Part shown: one piece after another, positions 33,932-46,579 of the stretch
How positions within the stretch are numbered: the stretch's first letter is position 1
How the letters are laid out: every line of letters begins with the position of its first letter
Assembly (NCBI GenBank): GCA_947247005.1
Contig: OX365957.1
Span: 7,598,817 to 7,662,816, forward strand
DNA length: 64,000 bases
Source of the DNA: Spisula solida
Taxonomy: Eukaryota > Mollusca > Bivalvia > Venerida > Mactridae
Reading direction: 5' to 3'
Made by a program: the position numbers and the translations under genes
Notes under the pieces: generated by a model
Databases searched by the model: none
What the model was told of the DNA's origin: nothing
What the model saw: only the letters and a program-made list of their open reading frames with translations

Positions 33932-36900
33932 ACATAACTTCGGTACAACTTGGTGTCATATATGAAATGTTATTCTTACAAGCTAGTGTGTGATGTAGAA
34001 TTCCTGGCTACCAGTATTCTTGTTGATCCAACAGCTGTTGACCAAGAAATAGGGAAGATCATCGTGATGTCATCAATTGATATGAAAAGTGCCCACCAGT
34101 TGTCGATAGGCTGAATGAATATTCACCAATAGCTCGCTGGTGGGCACATTTACATATGATTACCATTGTATGTAAATATATGCCATCAATTCATATGCAA
34201 AGTGTCCCACCGGTAGTTGATAGGGTGAATGAACATTCATCAATAGCTTGCTGGTGGGCACATTTGTATATCATGTATACCACTGTATGTAAATATGATC
34301 TCTTCCATCATCATGAGATTTTAACTTGCTTGTGAAATATACTCAACTGCAGGCTTGGTGATTTTACTCGCGATTATTTGCTTATATTTGCTGCATACCA
34401 CAAGGACTACGCGAAAACTGTGATTTCTGACTCTTATCTCTTGAGTCCTGACTAACACATTAATTGCTTGACCAAAATTCTTGTTGTTTCCTTTAAAACA
34501 AAGGTTATTGCAACATTCAATCATTTAAGTGATTCAGACTGCCCAATTCAAAATGTTTTTGTGGTGTCCAATACCAAATTTGCTGTGTGCATCCTGTTCA
34601 TATTCAATTTTATTGAAAATCCAAATATTTTACATCATATTCTCTTGTTGATTTACCATCATGAAAGATATAGGAGTTTTGATGTTTTAAAATATATTAA
34701 CACAAACCTGTTTTACTTCTTGCAGAACTTGTACCATGAAATGATTAAAATTGTGGTTACATGTAATTTTTGTTGAAACATTTTTGTTTTATGTTAAACT
34801 CACTTTTAGTGTTGAGATGGAAAATATGCTTTGTCAATTGTATTTACTGGAAACTGCTAAACGATTTGAAGCTGTATTCAATAGCCAATGTAGTTGTTTA
34901 CTTAGTGTGTATTTATTTTTATGGAACTAGGTTTGAAAATAAGACATGTACCGTATGCAACCAAATATTGCACACATTGTATATTGGAAGCAATTAAAAA
35001 ATTGGAGAAAAATTGTAAGAAAAATGTAAGACACAATAAATCTTGAAATAGGATGAAAGAATGTCTGTTCACAATTTGTCCATTGGAGACTTGGAAAATA
35101 TCTAAGGCTATGTAAAGGACACTTCAAATATTTGGTTACAATTTTGGGTTGATGAAAGTGTGGCGACACTTTGGAAGAATAAGGTACTTCATGTTTTTGT
35201 AGTTAGGCCAGAGTTCTTTGATTTTTTGTTACTTGGACCCTCCTGCCTAATTTCTTGTCATTTTCAAAATATTTTGTGAAAGACTTGAAAGGAAATTGCA
35301 TATAATGTTTTGATGGTAATGTACCGGCCTTGTTTTACTATTTCATAATTTAGTTAATGATAAGCTTGTATAATTGCTTCAGTGCATTGTACTAGTCTTA
35401 AGATAAATTGGCTGTTTTCTTGAAAACTAACTCTGTTGTTGATTGCTTTAAATCAGACCGTCATTGACTAGTCCACCACCAACAGCGTGGTAGCTATATT
35501 TTGGAATTTTTTTTCTCGTGTGGACATTTCACTCGCTTAAGTCTTGAGTAACAAAAAATTAAAATTGTCTGACCTTATTTGTGTTTTATTCTACAACTGT
35601 GATGTTTGATATTATCAGCATTATTTTATTATTATGAATATTATAGAATATTGTATTGTATTATGACATAGACTTCAATCATTTTATCATCAGACATATT
35701 GCCATATTTCATTTTATTCTGATTGTTTTATTGAGGGTTTATCATCCTTTATTTCATTAAATAATACATCATACAGTGTTGTGTACCTGTCATGACGGAC
35801 CTCACAGAATGCATCAACTGTCTGATGCAAACCATCTGTCAAATAAAACATACACAAATTAACAAAGAATATACTGTATAAGACATTCAGTTAGCAGTTC
35901 AGAAATTAAATATCTAAAATTTTATCAGTGAAAATTTTGGCCAACAAAGAATGCCACAAAGCAAGTCAGGAATGGCTAAACATGTCTGAAATTCAGAATT
36001 TGCAAAATCGCCTTTTACACAGTCAGCTTTAGTAGCTGTGTGAGAACTAAAATTATTATCACATATGAAATGATGCAATCACATACTTGTACCTAACTAA
36101 ATATTTTAATTCATAGATTGTTAACTTGTTTTGTAGACTATTTTATGTTTTGCTAGTTTGATGAAATTAGTTTTCATTTAACTTAATTACTAATACTTGT
36201 ACTTAATAGGGCATGTTAATTGAACAATTTGTAGTTTATGTAAAGTCCTTTGTAAAATAGTACTTAATAGTGCAAGTTTTGTAAATGTATGTTATTAGAG
36301 TGATTATAATGTTTTTGTTCAATGACGTTTTCTTGAATACTCAAATTTTTGTATTAAAATTTTTATTGTGTTGGCAAGTCTATAGGTCACAAACCACTAA
36401 ATAAAATTGTTCTTTAGCTCAATGTAGTGACAATTTTCAGCCCCAGATAATATCATGTTAAAGTCTATGGCCAGTTCACCTATGTCATTGAAAAGCAGTA
36501 TGTTGCAGCTACAAAATAAGACCAAAAAAACAGGGGGTCATGTTTAATATAAGAAAGATTTTGTTCGTCAAAGGCGGTAGACAAATTTTTACAGACGCGC
36601 GGACCGATCCAATGTGGGTTTTACCCTACTCTACTTTCGCTTTGTCAAATATGCCAAAATCTCAAAATATTCAGGATGAAACACATTCACTCATTCAACT
36701 ACATGTATACAATACCTTTAAACTCAATAAGATGATTGCAGTTCCATTTTGTCAAGGCATATCACCATTTCCAAGCAAACAGAAGTTTCTGTAAGGACTA
36801 TTTGAGTGTATCCGATTTTGGGTCGCGTATGCATTTAGTGGTTTATAACCTATACATGGAGAACTTCAACTTAACATTGTTCACTTCGAAATCCTGTGTA

Positions 36901-37030
36901 TGCATGTAAAGATAGGAAAATATGGATTGAGTGTCTGGGTTAGAATTGATGAAGCCAGCCTTGGCAAGCTACATATTTGTTTAATTCAACAAGTTCCTTT
37001 AATATATCCAACAAAAAGTTATCTAAATCT
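33932..37030. other. PSAT1 3' UTR and gene-free DNA
   Basis: The 3' UTR probably runs to the AATAAA near 35037 or a later one around 35580. A pair of short inverted-repeat elements lies at 34068-34280. From about 35600 to 37030 the DNA is AT-rich without recognised genes; short ORFs here are random. Confidence 0.45.
34068..34280. mobile_element. Tandem pair of 'TGCCCACCGG' palindromic MITEs
   Basis: Each unit is about 100 bases: atatgcaaagtgtcccaccg at one end, 'gctggtgggcacatttgtat' at the other, with 'gaatgaacattcatcaatag' between. Two units sit head to tail (34075-34165 and 34190-34270). The same family is at 41207-41303, 45090-45183 and 45212-45303. Confidence 0.75.
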
Positions 37031-37032
37031 GT

Positions 37033-37205
37033 GGGGGGCGGTAGCCTAGAGGTAGGGCGCCCGCTTTGGGATTAAGAGGTCCCGGGTTCAACCCCGTCTG
37101 GACCACTGCTCAATTTCTCTTTAGCAAGAATAACCTACATGCTCCACTTGATCAAGGTGTGAATTGGTACCTGTGAGGGCTGTGTCTAAACATGTTCAAT
37201 AGTCA
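37033..37205 (+). repeat. tRNA-derived SINE
   Basis: A box TAGCCTAGAGG (37042-37052) and B box GGTTCAACCCC (37085-37095) lie at tRNA spacing, inside ggggcggtagcctagaggta...tctggaccact. The body cannot fold a proper acceptor stem and continues into 'tagcaagaataacctacatg' tRNA-unrelated sequence. So it is a SINE head, not a working tRNA gene. Confidence 0.7.
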
Positions 37206-38189
37206 AACGTTTTTAGTGCACTGTAGAAGAGTGCTCATAATTTGATAAATCATTAAATGTATTACATAATTTTTTGCACAAACTGTAGACTTCACTAGTA
37301 AAATTGGCATTAATTTTGTTACTTTAAATTGCCAGTTTTATGTTTTATTTGTGGCCTCAGTTTTATTCAGTATCATCATGTTTATCATTATACATGTATA
37401 ATTTTACTTTTGAAATGAATGAAAATGGTGTCCATGTGCACAAATACATTCATGTAAATTTTATAAAACCTTTGTTGTTAGCAATGTTAAAAATAAAAAA
37501 TTTAAAACCATGAAAAACGTCTCATATTTTCTTTGTAGATCATACTCCCACCATCTTTGATGAGGTTTTTGTTCTGCACATGATGGTCAGTAGGTTAGTC
37601 TGTTGGTAGACCAAATGGTTTCCTAAAACTTCACATGGAGGTTGCTTCACCACTATTGATGTTGAGGTCATTAGGTCAAGGTCACTGACCTGTAAACATG
37701 AAGGGACCTAATGGTTTTTGATCAACAATTTGTGATAAGTCTTCTTTATAGGGAGGTTGGTCACTATGGGGGCGTTCTTAAAGCTGTTCCGCACATCCCG
37801 GACAGTGGAACACACTTGCGAACAATCTGGAACATGTTTTTTCTGTGCCCGCCACAGAGGTGGTGCAGCCAGAATAGTCGGGTGCTTACAACAACAACAA
37901 TGGTAGTCTGGCTTACCTCCCCTAGATCACTATGTTAAAACACATAATACACCTGGAACCAGACTACAACAATGGCCGCTTGATATATAAAATAGAATAT
38001 AATAAATTCATTATCGAATTATGGGCCATTGCAGGCATCAGTCACAGTTAAATATCCACATGCATGTTTCTTCCTCCAATATTACGGCTCCAACTACAAG
38101 TTTGGTCATCTTAAACATTATACATTCTTTTCCGTTTTGTTTGTAAGGTGTTTGGAGTAGAACATTTGGCACACTGTGCAGGACAGTTC

Positions 38190-38750
38190 CGTTTTTATGC
38201 TCCCCGAAGAAATTCCGAGAAAGCAAATAGTCGCCGAAGTGTCCGTCTGTCGCACTTTCTTGTCCGGGCTATTTCTCAAGAACCACTGCTAAGATTTTAT
38301 CACAACTTCATGGATAGCTTCACTATCAAGTGGAGATGCGCATATCGTTGGCAAGTTCCATTTCGCTGATTATTCGCACAGTTATGCCCCTTGGAAGATT
38401 TTCACTATAAATTCTTGTCCGTGCCATTTCTCAAGAACCACTGCTCAGATTTTAACAAAACTTCATGGATAGCTTCACTACCAAGTGGAGATGCGCATAT
38501 CGTCAGCATGTTCTGGTTCGCTAATTATTCACACAGTTATGCCCCTTGGAAGATTTGCACTATAACTATATACTAAATTCTTGTCCGCGATATTTCTCAA
38601 GAGCCACTCAAGGTTTTAATAAAATTTCATGGATAGGTGCAGTACCAAGTGGAGAAGCGCATATCATCGGCACGTTCCGGTTTGCTGATTATTCACACAG
38701 TTATGCCCCTTGGAAGATTTGCACTATAACTATATACTAAGTTGTATAAA
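38190..38750. repeat. Three tandem copies of a ~170-bp repeat
   Basis: 'cttgtccg.gc.atttctcaag', 'aaccactgct.agattttaac', 'cttcatggatag', 'agtggaga.gcgcatatc' and 'cacagttatgccccttggaa' recur at about 38260-38395, 38415-38545 and 38580-38715. Copies differ by a few percent to about 10 percent. Frames across them contain partly similar peptides because of the repeat; there is no gene evidence. Confidence 0.8.
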
Positions 38751-40456
38751 ACTGTGTAACATAACATTTGTCGGAAAACCAAGTTGACTTGTTTGAGCAT
38801 TTTTTCCAGTGACAAACATCCCACGGGGAGCATTAACTGTCTTTGACAGCTCTTGTTTTCTTAACTTGTTCCGAGTAGAACACCCTGCACAGTGCGGAAC
38901 AGACGTTACGATCATACCCTATCAGTAGATGACCCCTAAATATTTTGAGGACAGTAACTCACAGGCCAAGGTCGCTGTGACCTTGAGCATGAATGCTTGT
39001 TATCAGCTTAAGCATATACATCAGCCCTGCGTTCAGGAAAGTTACTTACAAACATGTTTAAAAATCATGGGTTATTGTCGCTGAAATCTGTTTGCGGCAA
39101 ACAATTTAAAAGTATAAATCCCCCTTTTTTTCGCTCTCAGTTCGAAATATGTACGAATGCACGGGTTTTACTATTCACATTCTTTTGTTTGCCTCTCTCT
39201 GCTATTTGGTTAAATTACACCAATACATGCACACCATCTGTGACAACATTCCTTTTTCTTTAAGACTGACCTGTCTGGACCCTATTGAACTGTCCAGGAC
39301 CCTATTGAGCACAGAACACTCATTATAAATATGATTCAACATTTTGAAGTTTTTTGAACATATTGGCAAATTTGTTTCACCAGCAATGCTGTCTATATTT
39401 GTACTACACGGTATTTAAAGTCCTTGTAAAGTTTTATTTGAACTTCAAATGGTCATATATATAAACAACAGTCACTCAGTGCACATAGGCTCTATATATC
39501 ATTGGCCAGACATGTAAACACGCTATAATCAATGACTGTAACTCTATGTACTAGTAACAATGACTATTTAAATACTAGTAAGGCCCGAATAAACACATTC
39601 CTGGGATATTATACCCACAATGCCCCAACAACTAGCTAGCTGGGGATAACTCTAGCCTTATAAATAAATAAACATTGATAATATATACACTGCACGGTCG
39701 ATTGGCCGCTTGTTATTAGCGAAGATTGAAGAAAGCGTATAATTATGCATTAAAAATTTAAAGTGATTATGAACAAGATTGAACAAGAATGGACATCGAA
39801 AATGCATTTAATTTTTATTTGTAAACAAAGGCTAGTGTTATCATCATCGGACTATACCAAACTTATTTATTGGTGGATTATAGATTTCAACAGTGAAAAG
39901 TTTTCAAATAATTGCACTCTTGATCACAGAATATTAAGTTTTGACTCGTGGCTACACCAGGAGTAATGTGCCCTTGAATATGCAAGTTTGAGGTAAAACG
40001 TTAAATTTCAAATGGAAGGGCAGAATACTTCTAAGCTGGCACAGTGACCTACAATTTTTAGCTCTACTTGTAAAGACAAAAAACCAAGCAATTTGTTTAT
40101 AATGGCCTAAGCCAAATAATAAATCTTGATAAAGCATACTTTGTCAAAGTACAAAATGATTTGTTTATATAATGTCTGACTTTCAGTCCAAGGTACACTT
40201 TATACTAATACTGTATCATGGAAATTTTTACATTTTAAAATGTTACCATCATTTCATACTTTCGTCATCAATATTTAAAAGGTCAAGACATTATCTTGCC
40301 CAGATCCTAAACAACACTCATGTTCAGTCGTATGACACTTAACTTGATGGATTGTTTTGTGAGTAAACATAACAAACCACATGACTTGTTTACTAGCAAT
40401 TCCAAGGCTGTCTATTACTGTAATGTTACTGTATTATATCCACAGTACTTATGTTT
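38751..40456. other. Gene-free DNA
   Basis: No exon-like signals recognised. A fragment like the fold-back loop ('tgatcacaga...gactcgtggctacaccaggag') lies at 39922-39966. Confidence 0.4.
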
Positions 40457-40868
40457 GAACAAGAGATGTTTGTAAAACATGTATGCCCCCATGGCAGCAC
40501 AATAGTCAGAAATGGTAAAGGTCAGTGACCTTGACCTTGACCTACTGACTTCAAAATTAATATGGGTCATCTACTTTTGATGACCAACCTCCATGTAAAG
40601 TTTGAAGATCTTAGTGCAAAGCGAACAGAAACCATTTGAATAGTCAGAAATGGTACAGGTCACAGTGACCACGTCCACTAATCTCAAAATCAATAGGTGT
40701 CATCTACTGTTGATGACCAACCTCCATGTAAAGTTTGAAGATCCTAGGGAAAAGCTTTCTTGAGTTATTGAACGGAAACCAATTGGTCTACTGACAGACA
40801 GACAGACAACCTACATGTGCAAAGCAGTATACCCTCTCATCAAAGATGGGGGGGGGGGGGCATAATAA
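40457..40868 (+). repeat. Dispersed repeat with nuclear-receptor-type motifs, copy 2
   Basis: Starts acaagagatgtttgtaaaac and ends 'catcaaagatgggggg' with a 15-base G run and 'cataa'. It has three back-to-back TGACCT half-sites at 40526-40543 and GGTCAcagTGACC at 40658-40670. The motif-bearing segment is duplicated within this copy. Longest copy of the family here. Confidence 0.8.
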
Positions 40869-41206
40869 ATGTTAAGGGATGTGATTTAACAGTCTAGTAC
40901 ATTTTGGTTATTACAGCTAGTAGCTAGTTTACAGTACAACCTCTCCAGAGTGGCCTTTTGTAGAGCAACAAACTCTGTAATACTTTACCTGTAGTTCAAA
41001 ATTTCAGGGTAGCTCAACTTGTCCCTAAAAACACTCTTTAGTATTTTATTTGATACTGATTTACTTGAGGTCAATTGTGAAACAAGTTTTTCCAATTTAA
41101 TCCCTTTGTCACCTCATTCCTATCAGATGCTGTCCACCACTGCGAGGAATGAGACGAGAGAAGCCAGTTTCCCTTTTATACTGAGCTTCTCTTGGGGAGA
41201 TCACTT

Positions 41207-41303
41207 ATTCATATGCAAGTGCCCACCGGCAATCTATTGGATAAATGAACATTAAAAACCTGCCATTTACCAAATAGCTACCTGGTGGGCGCATTTGCAT
41301 ATG
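41207..41303. mobile_element. 'TGCCCACCGG' palindromic MITE, single
   Basis: attcatatgcaagtgcccac at the left and gtgggcgcatttgcatatga at the right form inverted ends of about 25 bases around an AT-rich core. The right end contains ATTTGCAT, an octamer motif. Confidence 0.75.
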
Positions 41304-41379
41304 AATAAATCTATATACAAACATAATCTCTACTTTTAAGGATGATACTGGTGCCATGTTATTTGGTATTTTGTATAAT

Positions 41380-41450
41380 GCTGCCTGGAATCAAACCTGT
41401 GACCTACCACACTCGAAGCTGACACTATACCCTCTAACTCTAGGAGACGG
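41380..41450 (-). repeat. Possible tRNA-derived SINE head
   Basis: On the minus strand an A-box-like tagagttagagg is followed by the B box GGTTTGATTCC (complement at 41387-41397) at tRNA distance. No acceptor-stem pairing is seen. Likely a SINE remnant. Confidence 0.4.
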
Positions 41451-42060
41451 TGCATTGTTGTTTTGCTGTTTCGTTATATGTGAGCAATATGATGCGCAAC
41501 GCGAGAAAAGGGCCCTTAAGCGACGTTACGTCATTTTGAGAAAACGACGCAAACGTGAGCGCGCCGAATTCAGCGTACACGTGTCTCAACAGATGAATTA
41601 CGCTTCATATAAGCGCATATTTTCCCGACAATGTAAATGTTAATTTGTTGCCAAATTAGTTATGGAGCTGTCACAAAATTAACACATCATCAGTGAGATG
41701 CATTTTCACAAAAAATCAATCCAAAGAAAGCCACAATTCATGACATTAAATTGATATTATTTGTTAGCTTCGATCATTTCTGCATTCGATGCACAGAACA
41801 TTGACCGGAAACAAACGTATTTTTATCAGTTTTTTACCCGAATAAACTATTAAAACTCATGCGTATGGTAGCCTAAGTGTTTATTTCATGAAATTATTTA
41901 AGTTCCATTTTCGCAAAGTTCTATTCGTTATTTTCTGTAAATTATCGATTTTTCCTATAGTTGAAATATTTTGTAAACGCGTATCCATGAAGTTGTTATC
42001 ACGTCACTGTGGGTTTAACTAGCACTGTGCAAGAAGGTGTACGTGCATGTCCGGTATATA

Positions 42061-44991
42061 GTCCAGTCATTCTACAGTAAAAATAGGCTTAACCTCAAAC
42101 AAATTGCAAAAGAAATACATTTGACTGTTTTGACATCAGAAAACATTGACAAATAACATATCAAAAGTCTAGAAAAATCTGGGAAGGGGAAGTTGCCGAA
42201 AAATTAACATATGTAAGGTCACTATTGGAAACTCTAAAGCTGCTTTTATGGCAGTGTTTATTTTCATTTCCATGGAACCTAAGTGCACATATCCATAAAG
42301 TACAATAGTAAAGTAATTGGAATATGAACAAAATTATAAACAGATGAAAACAACGTGTCATAGATAACAAATAAAACCATTTTTGATTTAATATAGATGC
42401 TTAAAAATCAGTTCAAGTGGGTGGGGTAATGGAGTGTGACAATCTCAGAAACAAGTCCCGGTGTAACCTCTAGGTCAACAAATGAATTGTTATAGTTTAA
42501 TGTTATATGTGAAAGTTCTGACATTGCAAGCATACATTGCAAAAGTGATGGGGTCTGTGAAATTCAAGATGGCGTCCAAAATGGCCGTCTTCTTTAGCAT
42601 TACCAGTTAAAATAAAAATAGATACATGAAAATAGCAGGAATATATGACAAAATTCATTGAAATTAATGCCCTTAAATGATGTATATGTATTTAAGAAAC
42701 CACAAACACCGTTAAACAAATATTTTAGATACATTATTTATGTTGAAAATCTTCAAAAAGCAATGTCAGTCAGTGTCATTTGCAGGTAAAACATACGAAA
42801 AACAGGTACAGAGGCAATTTCATCTTTCTAATCTCTTATGTCTTTGGTTATGATTTATATTGTTGATTAATACATATCTAAAATACACTTTTATGAATAA
42901 ATGATATAATTTGTTAAATAAAAACACTACTTTAATTGGAACTCAGTGCATACATGCAATCTGAGGTGTAATATGTGGTATTATTACCCCACCCACCAAT
43001 TTCACACAATGAATGTGTAATCGAGTAATTTGAAGTTTCACAAACTAACTTCGTCTTGCATCAGTGTAGCAATACAACGTGGCTTTTGGCTACAGTTACA
43101 AGTAGAAATTGGTAAACATTGGAACACAAATATAGCCATAAGTATTTTATTTCTTCATCGATGCATAAAGAAAAGAATTAGCTGCAATGATGTTTGCCAC
43201 GTGGGGGTATATTTATTTAGTCTGCCGAATGGCGACAGTTCTAGTTATCCTTGGATACAGTGCGACTTGAAACTACTTTATATGAATGTATGAATCCAAG
43301 ATCAAACTAGCAATCAGGTATAAATAAAAGCTGGCTGGTAATCATAGAACTATCGCACATCCATTGCATGTACAGGCCTGGGTATACCCATTGCATGTAC
43401 ATGACTGGGTATGTGATCAGGTCGTTACGAAACCTGTACTTGGTCGGTGGTCCATTTGGCTCTGTTATGGACATTGCAGTGCGTTTTGTTGCCTTTTATG
43501 CACAGTTTGCGAGATGTTAGATGTGCTTTCCATGTTTGGTTCAGGATTACAGAGCTCGATGTATCGCTTAATTTTCGCCAGCATAATTATACTAGTATCA
43601 TAAATGCAAGGCTCAATACTAGATCGCCTGTGTTTATACTAGTCGGAATACTTGCTAACATCTATGAGTTCAATGCCCGACCTTAGACCTGCGTTCAATG
43701 CTTGTTAGAACGTGTCCATAGTAGGTACACGCTCGATCTTAGATCTAAACTCAATGCTGGCTGGAGAAGGTTCAGTTAGACATTCTTACTAGTGTATGTC
43801 CACAATGCAACACTCGACCTTAGATCTGCATTGAATGCTGCAGGAGTAGGTCCAATTAAACATAAGTTCAGTGCTTACTAGATTATTTCCTCAGTACAAT
43901 GTTCGACACTAATTAAACCTACAGGACAAGGTTCAGTTAGACTTACAAGAGAAGGTCAAGAGTGCAGGAACCAATCTAAGACCAAATTGGAATATTGGAA
44001 TAGGTTCAGTTAGACTATACATTATATGCTAGCTGGGGTTTGTCAAGATTACCGGACTCCTAATACATACCTTAAATGCTTGCTGGAATACAAATGTAGG
44101 GCCAGTTCAGACCTACGTTCAAGACGTGCCTAAATGGGTCCATTTAAACCATCGTTCAATGTTATCTATTGTATGTCCTCAGTGCAACGATCGACCTAAG
44201 ACCTGCGTTCAATGCTGGCTAGAGTTGGTCTACAGTGCAAGGCTAGATCTAAAACTTAAGTTCAATGCATACTTGTAAGATTAGGTCAAGTGAGACCTAC
44301 ATTTTGAGTTTGTTTGAATAGGCCCATACTATGTGCAGCCCTAAATCTAGATCCCTGTATAGATTGCGTCGAAATGGTTTGACTAAGACCTGTGTACAAA
44401 GCTAGGTTAACGTAAGTAAGTTTGTAGACTCTACATGTGTATAATGGCATTCATTTAATTCGTCAAAGACACAAACAATATCAATAGAAACATACACAAA
44501 CTGTATGGTTATCCGTATAGAGGGCGGTTAAGACAATGTCCGTAATGCGCTTCCATAGAGAGGAAGTGTATGCATAATCTCAACGTCAAAATAACGCCGA
44601 TTTATTTTCTTAAACCATCGTAAAATATTTGACTTTTGTATATTACAAGATTATTACAGTTTCTATTTTTAAATAATCAACTGAATTGGTTTGTGTGTAC
44701 GTGTTATTTGATATTTAAATAACATATTCACGAAAATATGACGAGATTATGCCTTCGTAATTACATAGTTCATCGCACGCGCTAAGTTCATATGACGTCA
44801 CTATGGCGAGTTATATTTGCCATGTCGTAGTTCGAAAAAATGAACAAGTTTAAGGTTAAATTTCATCGTTTTCCCCACCTTAGATTTTTCTAGACTTTTT
44901 GTATGATTATAATCATACATTTATCTACATGATTATCGAAAAAGAAATTCTTTTGCAATTAGTTTGAGGTTAAATCGTAGAATGACTGGAC
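42061..44991. mobile_element. Inner 2.9-kb element with long inverted ends and TA flanks
   Basis: The left end gtccagtcattctac... matches the inverted right end over about 130 bases: 'aacctcaaac.aattgcaaaa' and 'agtctagaaaaatct' occur in both arms with gaps. Both ends abut TA (42059-42060 and 44992-44993), as in TA-targeting transposons. The interior contains a degenerate tandem region (43370-44400) and no transposase motif. Confidence 0.65.
43370..44400. repeat. Degenerate tandem repeat inside the inner element
   Basis: Variants of 'agacctgcgttcaatgctgg', 'ctagagtaggtccagt.aga' and 'gcaa.gctcgacctaagatct' return roughly every 60-110 bases, about a dozen times. The copies are old and diverged. 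ORFs through it have no conserved motif. Confidence 0.6.
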
Positions 44992-45089
44992 TAATATTCA
45001 ACATATAATGTTCAACATTCCCGTATTAAAACATACCGTGTCCAGTCTGGATTCGCAATCATGTGTTACGTAATATCAAAGATCACCCA

Positions 45090-45303
45090 TTCATATGCAA
45101 AGTGCCCATCGGCAGTCTATTGGATGAATGAACAGTAAAACCTTTCACCAATTGCTCGCTGGTGGGCACACTTGTATATGAATAACCCTGTATACAAGCA
45201 TGGTCTCTCATAATGTGCCCACCGGTAGTCTACTGGATGAATGAACATTAAAAACCTTTCATTCACCAACGGCTCGCTGGTGGACACATTTGCATTTGAA
45301 TAA
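45090..45303. mobile_element. Tandem pair of 'TGCCCACCGG' palindromic MITEs
   Basis: Unit 1 (45090-45183) and unit 2 (45212-45303) each run from 'gtgcccac.ggcagtct.ttg' via 'gatgaatgaaca' to 'gctcgctggtggg.acatttg'. Same head-to-tail arrangement as at 34068-34280. Confidence 0.75.
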
Positions 45304-46579
45304 CCCTGTATTGCGTAAATTAACTTCACACTTCAACTTTAAATTGTTATAAAACAAATCCATGTATGTAACAAATGACATCACTAAACAGAAAAGCATT
45401 ATTGCCTAAGGGTACAGATATAGATAAGATATGCTTTATTGCAGGCTGTATAATCCGATCATTTGAATTGGCCGTCATGCTGTGCGCAGATAATTAGCTC
45501 GGTAAATTCCGGCAGCTAACGAACTTTACCGAAAGGATATGTACCATTTAAGTAATGATTAAATTCAACGTTATATATAGGTTTATCCGACGCCGATTGG
45601 CAGCCATTTTTTGAGTGCGTCCTATTATCCAAGTACTTAAGAATAAATCCAAAGAGCATCACTTTTTTCGCATTTGAGGACCTTTTATAATTATTATTAC
45701 CTAATTACCATATGACGTCACTAAGCCCGGTTTCCTGGGAACGGCTTAATTATAATTAATTGTTTTGAATGTTTTGTTTCCATGACAACCATATATCGAG
45801 TGAAACTCTTATATTTACTAATGAGTTTAGCTCTTTTCCGTTTTCGATTTGAATTGCAGTGTAAATATATACAATAGCATTTTTTCTGTGTGCCATGTAC
45901 GAAGTCAATACCTGGTTTGAGACTTGTTGCTATAGTAACACAAACTGCCAAATATGTGACCCTTTCATTTGTACAACTAGCTTAATCGATATCACCTACT
46001 ATAAGATAAAAAGTAAGCGGTGATGTAACGTAAAACAAACTTAAAATAATCATTAATGTATAATGCATGTAATGCGAATTATTTACTGTATTTTTTTTTA
46101 TCATTTCCTGAAAAGAGCATTTTTAAATCTCCATAGCAACCAAACGGAACATGGTAAAGCCATAAATGATACATTTTTGAAACGAGGAAAGATCTAATAG
46201 TTACTTTTAGTGAAAAAACACAAATCGAAAAGTTTGACTTTAAGGGCCTTTTTCTCGCGTTGCGCATCATATGTGTCTCATGGATTATAATTAGATGTAA
46301 AATATACTTCAGATTCCCTGAATTGTTTTATTGAAATAAACAATAGCAACAAAAATCTTTATATCATATGGTATGTACAATTGAACAAATAAAACACTGC
46401 AAAACTAGAAGCCTTTAGGGTTTTTGACATAAAAACGTACGACTCCCAACAAGGGCCATAACTCTCCAAATATCAACCACAAAATCAATATGTTCCCCTA
46501 CTATTTTGTGGGAGACATAATTACATATACCAGTACCAATAAAAAAAAAATATATATACATCAATAATTTATATATGTA

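Larger units (their letters stand above)
41487..46272. mobile_element. Outer DNA-transposon-like element, ~4.8 kb
   Basis: ATATGATGCGCAACGCGAGA + AAAGGGCCCTTAA at 41487-41519 is mirrored at 46240-46272 (ttaagggcctttttctcgcg, then ttgcgcatcatat) with about one mismatch. Thirty-base GC-rich inverted ends this far apart in AT-rich DNA suggest terminal repeats. An inner element (42061-44991) and two small MITEs (45090-45303) lie within. No transposase was recognised, so it would be non-autonomous or decayed. Confidence 0.55.

Noticed and set aside
37033..37105. Functional tRNA gene
   Set aside because: A and B boxes are present, but acceptor-stem pairing is poor and the body continues as SINE. 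The same holds for 53735-53808.
43030..43686. ORFs of 79-87 codons as genes in the inner transposon
   Set aside because: They overlap a degenerate tandem repeat, overlap each other in different frames and show no known domain.
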